Assembly: GCF_964355755.1 (NCBI RefSeq)
Contig: NC_092670.1
Location: 15,809,201-15,873,200, forward strand
Length of the DNA: 64,000 bases
DNA from: Antedon mediterranea
Lineage: Eukaryota > Echinodermata > Crinoidea > Comatulida > Antedonidae
Reading direction: 5' to 3'
The notes beneath the pieces were generated by a model. It was not told the DNA's origin and ran no database searches. It saw only the letters and a program-made list of their open reading frames with translations. The position numbers were made by a program, and so were the translations under genes. Shown in pieces: positions 46,716 to 59,200 of this stretch. Positions within the stretch are counted from its first letter, which is position 1, and the number at the start of each line of letters is the position of its first letter.

Positions 46716-48702
46716 TTACAAGGTTGTTTTCTTAGCCACCGCAGCCCTGAATAATTGCATTGATTTGACTATATTGCCCGGGATAGCAGAATCCACCAGG
46801 GCTGTAGGAAGCATACCACCAATGTCAGAGTGTACTATGAAAGTCATTTCACATTTATTCTCATCTCTGGAAAAAAACAAATGAAATAAGATTAATAGCA
46901 ATGAGAAGGAGACGTGCATTATTATGGGACGCTCCAAAACCATATTTTTTATATCGGTTTTTAAATTCTATGTCGTCATAGTTGGTGTAGGTTACCGTAT
47001 GACATGATGATAGTGAATACGTCGACCGTTTTACACATTAAACACATCTTTCGACGTAGGCTACACAGTTTATGAGGAGACATTCATTATATTAAGGCCA
47101 AACCCTTATTTTGATATCGCTTATTAAATTCGATGTCGTCGTCATAGTTGGTTTGGGTTATGACGTGATGATTGAATATGTCGATCGTTAACAAATGTTT
47201 TACACCTTGAACTTGCCATGATTTTATCTTTCGACGTACGCAATTTTCACTTGCAAAAGTTTCCATTTCAATTTGTCAACGTTTCTCTTTTCGTTGGCGT
47301 CGTTGCAATGTCGTTATTTGCGTGGTCGTTAAAACGGACGGACGTTATGTCATTTGGTGATGTACGCGAATCAACTTAGTTAAAAACCGCACTTACTCTG
47401 ACGAGGTTTTAAAAAACGCACCACTTGCGTAATTTTTACCGCGTACCCATTTGCTTTGGACTGGATACTCTGAAAACTCAATGCTGAAGGAACTTGAACT
47501 GGCAGTTTTTGTTTCTGAATTATTGCTGAGTTTTACAATGTCGACGAATTCACGACTTGATATCATTCCCATTGCTATACTCTTGCACACCGTTCGCAGA
47601 ATTATCGTATCCTAAAAATAAATGTCGCATTAAAGATCTTTACATTCTCTTCGACAACCCACACCATAAGCTGTGTCTATGCTATGTGAACGTCGAACTA
47701 GACTGTGCAAGGACTACTTTCAGAAATTTAAAGACCCTTCTCATAGACTACACCATCTTTTGACAAATTAAAGAATTTTGCATTCCAAAAGTAAAAACGG
47801 AACGATCAAAAAATGTTACCTGATCGAAATTCTTAACAACGTCGCAGGATTCTAGTTGTGTATCCCATTCCATTCTTGTTCCCAGTGGTGTGGGAAGCCA
47901 AACGTGGAATGCTACATCCAAGTTACCATTGAGAGTAAGTTCAGTCTTGTATCTAGGAAAAGGTCAAGACATATTACTGCAACATCCTTAGTGATGTTAG
48001 AGTAGTCTGACTAAGGCAATCTATTGCCTTAGTCTTCTAAGGATAGACCTAACGATCGACTTTAAGGGTGCATATTTCAATGCTTTGAGTATTTTTAAAT
48101 AATTTGTTTCTTACATGAAACTACCAACTTCTTTTGACTTCTTCGAGTAAACAATAATACCATCCTTCAAAGAAAAAAAAAGTTGTTTTTGTTTTGTCTT
48201 TTGTAGCAGCTTCTCATCTTTACATTTACTATGCTTTGAGATTTTATAATAGGGCCTATGTGGTTTTAAAGAATTATTCAATTGTCTTTGAGATGAAGAC
48301 ACTATACATCAGAATTTTATAGTGTTTTATTTTTCAAGTAAGTTCTGTTTTATATTTTTTAAGAAAATCGATATATGGCCTGATGTGTAGACTCAATTCA
48401 ATGAAACTTTTTTTGTCTCAACGATTATAGCCAAAGTCGTATAATATAGGTGGAATGCCATCCTGAGATGAGTAGTTGTAATTAGTACAGTTTTTAATTA
48501 ATTTATATATAATTTTATTTCTTTGAACCAGAGATTCATTCCGAAATAAAAGATTTAATAAATGAATATTTAATTTACCGAATTAAGTCAAATTGCTTAC
48601 AGTTTTCTTTGTCTCCGTCCAGTTTCCAGTGTCCTGGTATAGAACTAGAAGTTTCTTTTCTGCCTCTTGCCCAGCTGCTATGTAGTCTATTTGATTTGAC
48701 AT
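46716..48702 (-). CDS. STARD5: START-domain lipid-transfer protein, STARD5-like (five exons)
   Basis: Small cytosolic START-domain protein expected to bind a single lipid or sterol in a helix-grip pocket and carry it between membranes. Exons on the minus strand in coding order: 48702-48601, 48164-48115, 47952-47820, 47611-47397, 46866-46716; the total is 651 nt, 216 aa, against 213 for human STARD5. All introns are GT-AG and phases agree (0,2,0,2). The protein is essentially one START domain: an N-terminal helix with AEKKLLVLYQDTGNW, then SFIYKTELTL, the ISSREFVDIVKL signature, SKWVRGKNYASG, and the C-terminal helix after IGGMLPTALVDSAIP. The second exon is only 50 bp and the start ATG may be preceded by a non-coding exon (acceptor-like site just upstream). 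START membership is firm; STARD5 rather than STARD4/6 is inferred from length and motifs. It is convergent with PRKDC. Confidence 0.86.
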
Positions 48703-50813
48703 GATGTACTGAAAGCTGAGGTAACAATATATATAGATTTTATAATATTTATGTTAACCTCAGTAGGCATAAAGGCTAATTTTGTCACAGACGATTGGTA
48801 ACGGGGTAAGCGGAAAACCGCGTATTGTCCCACGTAGAATCTGTATCTATCTTCAGCGGAAATTGGCCATAAATGTCATATTCCTTTATTGAGACAATTT
48901 CTGTTGACAGTCGCAGATGTGAATCAAATCATGGAATTTCTTTCCTCCATGATCAATCCAAGGACTTGTAGCCTAATAATTCGTTTGTAATACAATGTAA
49001 TGTTTAGAGTGCACAGTAATAATAGTCCCAAACACTTACTTGTGTTCAGAATCTGGCCAATCGGTTGTGTATGTACTACACCTGAGACAACCTTCAAAGG
49101 CCGTTGAATCACCAAATATATTATCCGTAGACTTAATAGATTAATAAATCTGAAAGGTTACAATAGGTTTGAACTTAAATAAGGGGTCCATTAGTGTATG
49201 CAGTTTACTTAAGCTGCCCTTGCCCAGTATGTTTCATCTATATAATTTTGCATACAGTATTATGTGTTGTTATTATATTCAATAACTCGTTATACTGTAA
49301 TATTATTATACATTTATTTTATATTTTGAATCCATTTTTGAAAATCGATTAATTTTATTCAGCTGCCATTCGGGAACTGATGCTGGTCAATATACCGCCG
49401 TACGAGAGTGATGACACTTTGTAATTGTTTTTGTTAGTTTTTCATTTATCTGTTTTTGTATATCTCAGACCAAACATAATTTATATGTATATTTGTATAT
49501 GCAAATGACAATAAATGAAAGTAATTTTCTACTGAAAGAATATTATTTAGACGATTTTCGGATTAATACGAATGCCGCAAAATACCGTAACTAATCTGAA
49601 TAACGATATTTTCAGAACTTGTCGTTGTCTCTTGGATTATTCTAAAAATCAATATGTATATTTAGTATAAACGGGATTATAATATAGATTAGTCTTTCAA
49701 TCTGGATATTATTAAAAGGCATTCATGATAATCTTTTTGCTTTTTTTTATAGATTTTACTCAATCGTACGACTGGCGAAAGTCAAACTAAGAAATACGTT
49801 AGTTTACAAATATGTATTTATAATCGTTTGTTGATTCACATCCGCGACCCTCGGCAAATGTTTATTGATAACACGTGCTATTCGTAAAAGAAATAAACTA
49901 CTTTATTCCAATTTTTCCTACGTGCCAAAACATGTTTGTTGCCAGCCATGTGGATAGCGGTACCCCCCCCCCCCCCCCCCCAAACATTAAATTTCCTGTT
50001 TTAGTACAGTAAACGACGGCTGTGTTTAGAAAGTTAAAATAGCAAGATATCCTAAATTGTACTCATTTTTTTTTAAATACGTTCAAATGTAGGTCCTACG
50101 TCATCGTTTAAAAGCGCGTACGTAATTTTATCCCCTTCAATTTTACCAAGAATAATTTAAATAACTTTGTAAAATTTCAAGACATATTTATATAGTATAC
50201 TACTGTATCAATGCTTATTCTCGCATAACTGCCAAATTCAGATCTACTTATAATTAGAGGGTACTTCTTTTAATTATAGTACTTCAATAACGTATATCTT
50301 AATGTCTTAAATACAAAATATGTATTGTTGACAGTGTTACAATTGAGCCGTAAGACAAAAGACAAACAAAGAATTGAACATATTTATTATTTTATTTCAA
50401 AACAACGAGTTGAAGAAAAAGTGTTGTGTTGGAATTGATAAAGACCTAGGCTAAGTCCAAGGATTTTGGTTCCAATTTGGAGTCTGAATATTGTGAACCA
50501 TGTGTGTGCATATATTATATTTTGATCAGTGGCGTAACATAGAGACCCGAGTTCCCTGGTTTAGGAATCCTAAGTGGCCCTCTAAAGCTGCAGGCCTCGG
50601 GCGCTTTTAGCCTTTTCAACATATTTTAATGCCTGTGTCTGGGCACTGCTCAGGGGCCCCTGGGTTTAGCAAAACCACTGATTACGATCATTTATATTTA
50701 ATGGCTGCAGAATAGAAAGAACCAAATACAGTTTGATGATGTGAAATTCAATCTGTTCAATAAGGTCCACCTATGATACCATCATACACATTATAATAAT
50801 CTTATATTCTCTT
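48703..50813. other. Spacer upstream of the STARD5-like gene
   Basis: No coding exon recognised. It should hold the STARD5-like promoter and perhaps a 5' non-coding exon (acceptor-like CTCAG about 13 bp before the ATG on the minus strand). 49965-49982 is an uninterrupted C run of about 18. The rest is AT-rich single-copy-looking sequence and the MRPL12 3' end. Confidence 0.5.
50390..50395 (-). terminator. Candidate polyadenylation signal of MRPL12
   Basis: AATAAA on the minus strand, about 420 nt beyond the MRPL12 stop; a second copy lies at 50383-50388. Position and motif only. Confidence 0.3.
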
Positions 50814-52388
50814 CTATTCTATTTCACACTCTCCTCCAACTTCAGCCATCTTTTTCTTGATTTCTTCTGCTTCTTCTTTAGCTATGTCTGCTTTTAATAC
50901 CTGCGGCACTGACTCAACAAACTTTTTAGCCTGAAATGTAAATTTAAAAACATTTTATAATGAGACGATAGCCGAAATCTCAAGAACGTTTGCCTTGAGA
51001 GGTATGTTTTAAATTGTATTAATTTTTTTGTTTATGTCTTTAGGCGCATGTGACCAAGGATTACCAATAGTAAATTAATCACTGTCCTATCAGATAGGTA
51101 GTAATCCCCCTGATACAGGGGCTATTTAGTGAACCAGTTCATCGGGGTAACCCCCTACTCATCTTGAATGATGACATGGAGTGCACACAGGTTATAAAAA
51201 GGTACTGTATTAAGTAATACTCATTGTTTGATGTGATATTGCTTTACAATTGCTGCTGTCATAATCATGTCTGTTATGTTTACCTGTACAAGGTTCATGG
51301 TTGGATTCAGTGCTTTAATTTCTTTAATCAATTTAACTTTGCTAGCTGTATCAAATTTGTTGAGTTTTATTGAAAATGATGTTTGCACTTGTTTAGCTGG
51401 AGCACTTTCTTCTTCCTCCTCATCCTGTTGGTGAAAAAATGTACAAAAAGTGATTTTTATCATACACAGTAGGCCTACTATGTATTTAAAAATCAGAAAT
51501 GGGGTGTCGTTAATGCACAGTAATTCCATTTATCCGACCATAATGTGAGTCTAGGCTTACCTTTTGTTGACTCTGTTGAACTGGTGCTCCATATGACATG
51601 ACAGGAGCATCTTGTATATTTAATCTTTCCTAAAAAACAATTCAATAAAATTTGTGCTTGTATTTTGGTTCACATATAAAGAATCAAAGGGAGCTAACCA
51701 TACAGTATATTATTTTTTCAAACTTGAGTTGATGTTCGGCGTGTTCTTAGCATAGTGTACAAATGGACAAATATCATTTATTGTTAATGTTAGTTATATT
51801 ATTTTTATGTTTTTTTTATTTCTAGTATGTTGTATTTTGTAACATACCTTTAAATGCTGATTTAGTTGAGACACTTCTAGTAAATTAAGTGTTGCAATCT
51901 GGTCAACAATATTTGTTATTTTTTCTGGGTAGACTTTAGGTTCTCCTTCCAATGCTGGCAAGGGAAGTGGGCTAGTACAGAGTGGTCTCGAATGGCTGCA
52001 GGATGAGCATCGTAAATGTCTTCTTTCTACTGATTTCTCTAGCCTATTTATTAATAATAAAAAGCAAAGTAAGAATGATTAAAGCTATGCACGCTGTCCA
52101 GCTAAAACCGAAACACTGAAGTCATTATAGTATGCCAGGCTTAGGCCTAGCCCTTTACCGGTTATTCTTCACCATGTCCACTGAGCGACCACCGAACCGG
52201 GACGCCTGTCACTGTGCTGCCAGCGGTAGTATAGCCTACTAGTACTAGAGAACACAGACTCAGTAGGCCTAGGCTAGAGAAATATAACAAAATTCACATT
52301 ATAAAATGGGTAAAAATATAATTTACCTCCATAGTTTATTGTGTGTTCTGAAACTTTTCCACAATATTCGAGAAAAAGAGGAGCTCAT
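50814..52388 (-). CDS. MRPL12: Mitochondrial ribosomal protein L12 (bL12m)
   Basis: Nuclear-encoded stalk protein of the mitochondrial large ribosomal subunit, homologous to bacterial L7/L12, which recruits translation factors; the mammalian protein also binds mitochondrial RNA polymerase. Minus-strand exons in coding order: 52388-52327, 52043-51848, 51629-51561, 51424-51284, 50930-50814; the total is 585 nt, 194 aa (human 198). Phases are 2,0,0,0 with GT-AG introns. Residues 1 to about 45 form a basic, Ser/Arg-rich presequence for import (SSSFSRILWKSFRTHNKLWR). Next comes the dimerising N-terminal domain (YPEKITNIVDQIATLNLLEVSQLN), a Gln/Glu-rich hinge, then the C-terminal factor-binding domain with KVKLIKEIKALNPTMNLVQAKKFVES. 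No defects were seen. It is transcribed away from the protease gene. Confidence 0.95.
51040..51200. repeat. SINE-family body fragment in MRPL12 intron 4
   Basis: TTATGTCTTTAGGC, CCAAGGATTACCAATAGTAA, CCTGATACAGGGGCTATT and GGGGTAACCCCCTACTCATC are the inverse of 2325-2455 and overlap in motif with the SINE at 36417-36690. Confidence 0.75.
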
Positions 52389-52479
52389 ATTTAAAAATGT
52401 TTATTTTCAAGTTTCTTTTCGAAATTGTACAAACCATGCGTTTTCCACCATGAGACAAATTAACCTTTGACATTGAAAA

Positions 52480-52560
52480 ACATCGTATCTCGCGGCGCGG
52501 CGGCGGACACGGCGTGGGATCGGATCGCGAGACCTTGTATGAAATTCATTCATCATGAGG
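52480..52560. promoter_or_regulatory. GC-rich divergent promoter region between MRPL12 and the protease
   Basis: A short CG-dense island in otherwise AT-rich DNA, about 100-170 bp upstream of the MRPL12 start. It contains TCTCGCG at 52488-52494 and its inverse CGCGAGA at 52526-52532, the two halves of the TCTCGCGAGA element known from promoters of ribosomal and other housekeeping genes. Assignment as the MRPL12 promoter is inference. The protease start is 730 bp away on the other side, so shared control is possible but not shown. Confidence 0.45.
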
Positions 52561-53284
52561 TGTGGGGTCGAAGAGGGATGGGAGACAACTTAAAATGTTC
52601 TTTTTTTCACTTTTCAAAAACAAACTCAATATCGGATATAATAATAACAAGCCACTGGCTTTCCGATCTCCGGTAGATAATCCGAAGATAATAAAAAATC
52701 AGATATTATAATAAAATAGACTTTTGGATTTATTAGATTAAGCCTATATTTGATTTGAACTGACTTCCATCTTTTTAAAATTAAATCAAATCCATTTACA
52801 ACATTGTCCTACAAATACTATAAAACCAATATAGATTGAAAGGAATTATGCTACGGAAAATTGTGGTTTTTGAAAAAGTTCCATAGAATATTAGATGTCG
52901 CGTTCTGATAGGCTTATCTAACTTAAAAGGAGGATGTCCATTGTAGTATAAAAGTACTGGCGTACTCACAAAAAAATAGATCGTGTGCCAGTTTTTATTG
53001 TGACAATCATCTTATCTTCCAGTCAAATTATTTAGCGTTTCTGCTCAGAATTGCGACATTAAGTTTTGTGAACTCATTTTAGGTAGGCATACTCTTGAAC
53101 TTAAAGGTGTAGCCTTGTACTTTTCTATCAAGTTTTAAATATTGTACAAATTAGGTAGGCCTATTCCCGCTGATCTAATTTAGATGAAGTTAACCATTAT
53201 TTTTTATAAAAATACCAGGATTTTTTTTATATCGTATAGTATTTTATATTCTTTTTTACCAATTTTTCTACACAGAAATACAAT

Positions 53285-56200
53285 ATGAAGAGGCCAATCA
53301 ATGTCATTTTATTTTCGTATATATTGGCGACTGCTTTTGGCGGCAAGCCTGACGGACTGCCACCTGGACAGGGACGTGGTCTAATCGATTCCTCGTCGAA
53401 AGAATTTCCCCGCATTGAAAACCAGTACATTATAATGTTGGAGGTGAGTAAATTGCCAAATTTACATATAAGGTTTGCATGGCGAAATCAAATGTTGATA
53501 TAAAGTTTGCGGTAGGCCTACACCACGTATATATAGTTCTGAAAAGTTATAAAGCTATATACTTCATATCAACAAATTTAGGCCTAATATCAGTCAGGGT
53601 CGTTTGAAATCAAATCTCAAGTATAATAATCCGGATCATCTGCGCCGGCCGGGTTGCCGCAATTTCAGTTTACTTGTTAATTTAAGACTGCTCGCCAGCT
53701 TTTTAAAAATTCTGTCCTATCTTTTAACACTAGCAGGTCTGAAAAGTATACTAAAAAGTAGTCCATGGTCTTAATGGAATGGTCCTTGGCCACATATCTA
53801 TCTGTATATTCATTTTGGTTTTGTAATTACTTTTTGAGTAATTCTGCTAACAAACAAACAGACATACAAACAGACACACAAACAAACACATGCGATCGAT
53901 TGCATATACCTCCTTGGCGGAGGTAATAATGCCATTCAGATTATCATGTACTGTACAAAGATGTACAGAGTATAAGTTGTTTATTTGTAATTGATTGTCC
54001 TGTTACAAGTGCACTATACAAAGTGATCCCATCGTACCACGAGTAAACATGAGTATAAGACATCTTACCGTTATGCGTAACCGGTTTCTATAAAGATGTA
54101 TTATTATAATAAGGGTATATTAGTCAATATATGCATGTCTTCCTCGGTTTCCTGTTTATTCTGCACGGTATTCGTCTGGTGATTCCAACTTTTAGGCCTA
54201 AACAACTCCAAAAAGTGTGTCTATGTTATGTTTTTGGGATATTATTCGAGATGACTACGTAGCACTTACAATGTTGATAATAGCAAACAGTAATACATAA
54301 TGACAATCAAAATAGTGTATAGTGATTCATTTAAGAAAATTGTCTCCGAATTAAAACAAATGTGTGTAAATGAATGCTTATTTTTATGTATATATATATA
54401 GGAATCTGTTGATCTTGAAGGAGCGAAAAGTGAGATGGGAAGACTCAATAGTTTCGTTCACAAAAGTGACATGATTCTCACAAACAATGGTGTCGACGTG
54501 TTTAAAGGCTTTGTGGTAAAAGATCTGAACCGTGGTAGAGCAAATACTGTAAGTAATCACAACCATTCTATTTCTGCAGATAACCTATATCAGATCGCTC
54601 AAAACAGTGATGATTCGGCGCGATTTAACTAACATATAAATTCATTTTGTAAAATAACGCAACGCAAACGAGTTGACCAATGACGAGCGATAGAATATTC
54701 AATTGCTTGTACTTTGATTGGTCAAATCACTTGCACTTGGGAACCAAGCTTAACAGATAGTTTGATATCGATTTATCGGCTCTTTGTGCACTTACAAAAA
54801 TGATAGCGAATATCTTTGGTCTGATTTTATTAGTACTTTAGTTTAAAAATCCAAAATTGTCATTAGTTTTCACTATTTTCACTTACAAGATTTATGATCT
54901 AAATTCCGAAGTGGACCAGTAGAATTTCTTGAATCTTGATTTGTTTTATAAAATAATGTCCATACTTCACTGTAGTTACATGTTTAGCGTATTTAAATAC
55001 TAAACGTGTTTATGCTACATCTTGTTTTTCTTCCACTCGTTTAGCAGTCAACATGTCACATGTTCAATTTCTCCACGTTTAGGTGCGTGTTTTTAGCTTT
55101 GCGTGAATACGATGTTACTGTAGCGAAAAAAGCTTCACAAATGAAACACGTTTAAACCCTAAACGTGTCTTTAAATTGCTCCACATGTTTGACAATCAAC
55201 ACGTCACTGATGTGTTGATTGTCAAACAAGTGGAGCAATTTTAATTAATTTACATGTTTAGAATGTGTTTAGAACCTAAACATGTTTAATGCTAAAAGTA
55301 TGGAAAAAATGGGTACAAAACATGTTTAAGATCTAAACACTATTTTTACAGTGTTTAAATTGGTTTATCTACAGATTGCTTCAGACGCGAGGGTTAAAGC
55401 AGTTATCCAAGATATGGAAGTCAAGACAACTTCAACACCATTGCCGGGATTAGATAGAATCGACCAGCGCTTCCCACCTCTCGATAATTTTGATTTTATT
55501 CCAGAAGGTATAGTCAATGTTTACAACATAACCTCCTCCACCACCACCCCAGCACGAGACCAGGACATATTTCATGTTAATGTTTTGTCCGGAGGCAATA
55601 TTGATCCTGCTTCCGGAGAATGTTTTTATTTAATTTACCAATGGATGTAGGCCTACTTGAAAAAGTATTGAAAATTGAAAAATTTAGGAAGGTGAATGGA
55701 GATAGGCCGCAAATAATTCTCTTTTATGTGTGTTGGATGGAAGGTGATGTTAATCTAGCTATTGAATAATTTGTATTACGTGTAGGATTTGGTCATGACG
55801 CCCACATCTATATAATTGATTCCGGTATTCGGGTAACTCATGACGATTTCAACGGCAGAGCTTTTAATTTTTTAGATGTCGTAAACCCCATAATTTCACC
55901 ACATTTGGTAAGTGCACTCAGGCCTTAGTAAACATAATATTTATTATTAGGTACAAAATAAACTAACTGAAAAAATAAATAAGAGAACGTGGTTCTGTTT
56001 GTGTATTATAACATTGATATCCATTTTATATATTACACCCCTAAGCAGGCAATATCTGTATAATATAACACTTTCCTTTTATTTAAAGTTTGTAGATTAT
56101 TCTGGTCACGGTACAGCTTGTGCTAGCATAGCCGCCGGACGCAGATATGGTGTTGCCAAGTGTGCCACTGTACATGCCGTTAAAATGATCGATCCTTTTT

Positions 56201-59200
56201 CTCCGTTTTCTCTTGCAGATCTGTTCACCGGTAAGATATACTTATTTTTAATTGATTCCTTGGCACATGAACGCAATAATTAAATAAATAACGATGCGAT
56301 GATCTTCCAAATTAGTGCTTGTGATTGGTCAATTAACTTGCGTGGCGCATAATAAACTGTAATGAATGTGCCAAAAAGTGGGGTGGGGGAGTGGGGGATG
56401 TTTCAAATTGGTTTCTGAATTGTACAGGTCGAGTGCCAGTGGCCTTCAACTGTGCGAAATGAAGTGAAGATGCCTGGCCACTTTGTACTGTTTCCAAAGC
56501 CTTGATGATGAAATTATGGAAAACAATAAGTGATATATAGAGAGGCATTTGCTGCTCTCTCTGCATACAGGTCTTGTAATCACTCGCCACACACCTAAAC
56601 TGCTCTTGAGGAGTGCGATTTGCATGCAACACACTTGAATTTCTTCTTCATACTTCATAAAAAACTTCTACATACCAACATATAATTGCACACCTGCGAC
56701 AGCAATTTGTTGTACACATACAATTTTCTAAAGACAAGCCTGTATGTAACGTATTATTGTTTATATTTACCTGAAATGTATACACCTTTAAAATGATAAG
56801 CTGTTCATGTTTTAAGTTAATATACACTCATTGATCTATCTGTCTTTTTGCAGCTTTGCTTCTTACTGCCGGCAACGCACAGGCACCAGCCGTCATATCA
56901 TTGTCTCTATTTACGGGATATAATGAAGTGCTCAACACAATTGTTGATTACATTACCAATACATACGAAATACCAGTGATTGTTACAGTTGGAAATCCGA
57001 TCTCAGGTTTAAACCCTTGTTTGCATTACTCTCCTACATCAGCTGCCGAAGTAAGTAAAGGCCAAGTTCTTTAGTAGCTACTAGCCTCGTGATTCTTCCG
57101 TATGCTTCTTCCCAACAAAGACGCAGCGCAAGGACGTAAAACACAGCAAATTAATACGGTAAGTCTGAGAGATGAGTAGTCGATTTAGTGCATTATATTT
57201 TACCATTGGTTTTATGATTTTTGTGTGAGACATACTTTGGTACATCTGTAAACCCAATTTCAGATGTCAATGATCTATTTTTCACGTAATTTTACTAATA
57301 TCTTTATTTTATGGCACAGTATTTCATGAAATCGTCAATTGTTTTGGAATTAGGCTCAATGTAAAGCTGATGAATCATACTAGACATTGATTATCATGAA
57401 AAGTCATTTCCAAAAGAATTAATGAATTTCATCAAATATTGTGCTATAAAATAAAGATATTGGTAAAGTAACGTGAAAAAATAACTGACCTCAGACCCGA
57501 AAGTGCATTACCAGAATCAATTAAGAATTGGGTTTTCAGACGTATCAAAGTATGTCTCACACAAATATCAATGGTAAACTATGTGCACTAAATTGATTCA
57601 TCTCTCAGACTCTTGTGTTTGTACGTGTGGCGTTGCGTATCTAGTGGAAAGCTGTATAGCTGCGTACGTAATTCTTTAATAGTTAGTAGTCCTACGTGAT
57701 TTTAGTCGACCTACGTGATTCTTCAATAGGCCTACGTGATTCTTCAGTAGGCCTATTGAAGAATCACCTACGTGATTCTTCAGTAGACCTACGTGATTCT
57801 TCAGTAGGCCTACGTGATTCTTCAGTAGGCATAGTACGTGATTCTTCAGTAGACCTACGTGATTCTTCAGTAGACTTACGTAATTCTTCAGTAGACCTAC
57901 GTGATTCTTCAGTAGGCATAGTACGTGATTCTTCAGTTCTTTAGTAGACCTACCGTACGTGATTCTTCAGTAGGCATGGTAGACCTACGTGATTCTTCAA
58001 TAGACCTACCGTACGTGATTCTTCAGTAGGCATAGTACGTGATTTTCCAGTAGGCCTACGTGATTTTCCAGTAGGCCTATACGTATACTGTACGCGATTC
58101 TTATTTTTTTCACTATAAGAATGTATTCGTGCGGATCGTTTTGTTTTAAATATGCGTATTTGTGTTCATAATTCCAAAATACTTTTTGTGATGCGAAAAA
58201 GCAACCAATCAGAGCTTAAGAAATTTCGCAAAAATAGAGATCGTATAACTGAGAACGGGCTCAGTGAATTCGTTTACCTAAATTATTTCATCTAATCAAA
58301 TCTAATACATTACTCTATAGCTTTACATTGTTATTTATATTATATTTCAGGCGTACGTCGTGGCGGGAACTGACGCCGTATCGGACACACCGTTGCCCGG
58401 CCATGCGTCATGTGTGGATATGTTTGCACCCGGTGTATTAATCGAAAGTGCAACTCACCTTAATGATTTTGGTTCAAAGTTTAACACTGGGAATTCGTTT
58501 GCCGTACCTTTCGTAGCTGGTAAGAGATCTTCACTATTCAATTTGTTTCATTGATAATTGTCCTTCTGTACTGTATCTCCAAATGGCATTTAATATTATG
58601 TACTGTGTATCAAAGGTAAATTCTGCAATACAGGGTATAGTACATGAAGCATATACTATTTTAAAATTACTTAGGCATTTGGCCTAAGATAGAGGCGTCA
58701 CATATGACGTCACACTGCGTCACTGATTTTTTCCGATTATACTGTGCAATACTGAGTATCTACCGATGTCAGAGTCATCATCATTCTGTTAATCATGGAA
58801 CTCCTTGTGAAATATCTGTATAGGAAATAGGAAAAACTAAGCTTAATTGAATTGGATTAAATTCGATTTGATTCTAATGCGCGCATGATAGAATTTATCC
58901 AATTAAGCTTGGAACCCACCTATGACGCAACACAAGGACGTAAGCGCAATAACGTACCATAAATAAATATCTAAACTGTCGCTTGTCGTTGGTCAATTCG
59001 GTTGTGTTGCGCTTACATCATTGCGTTGCGTCCTATAGTGGGAACGAAGCTTTAGGAAGCTATCAATTTGCGACGACCGACAACTAAACTACGTCAATTC
59101 ATTGTGCGCATGTAGAGATATTCGGACAGACGTCCTTTCTAGGTAGGTCCAGGCGACGACCAACATCGCCCTGACCTAGGTTGGTGGTCGGTCTTCTCAA

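Noticed and set aside
57696-57944. Open frame of repeated LRDSSVG units
   Set aside because: Direct translation of the 20-bp minisatellite in a protease intron.
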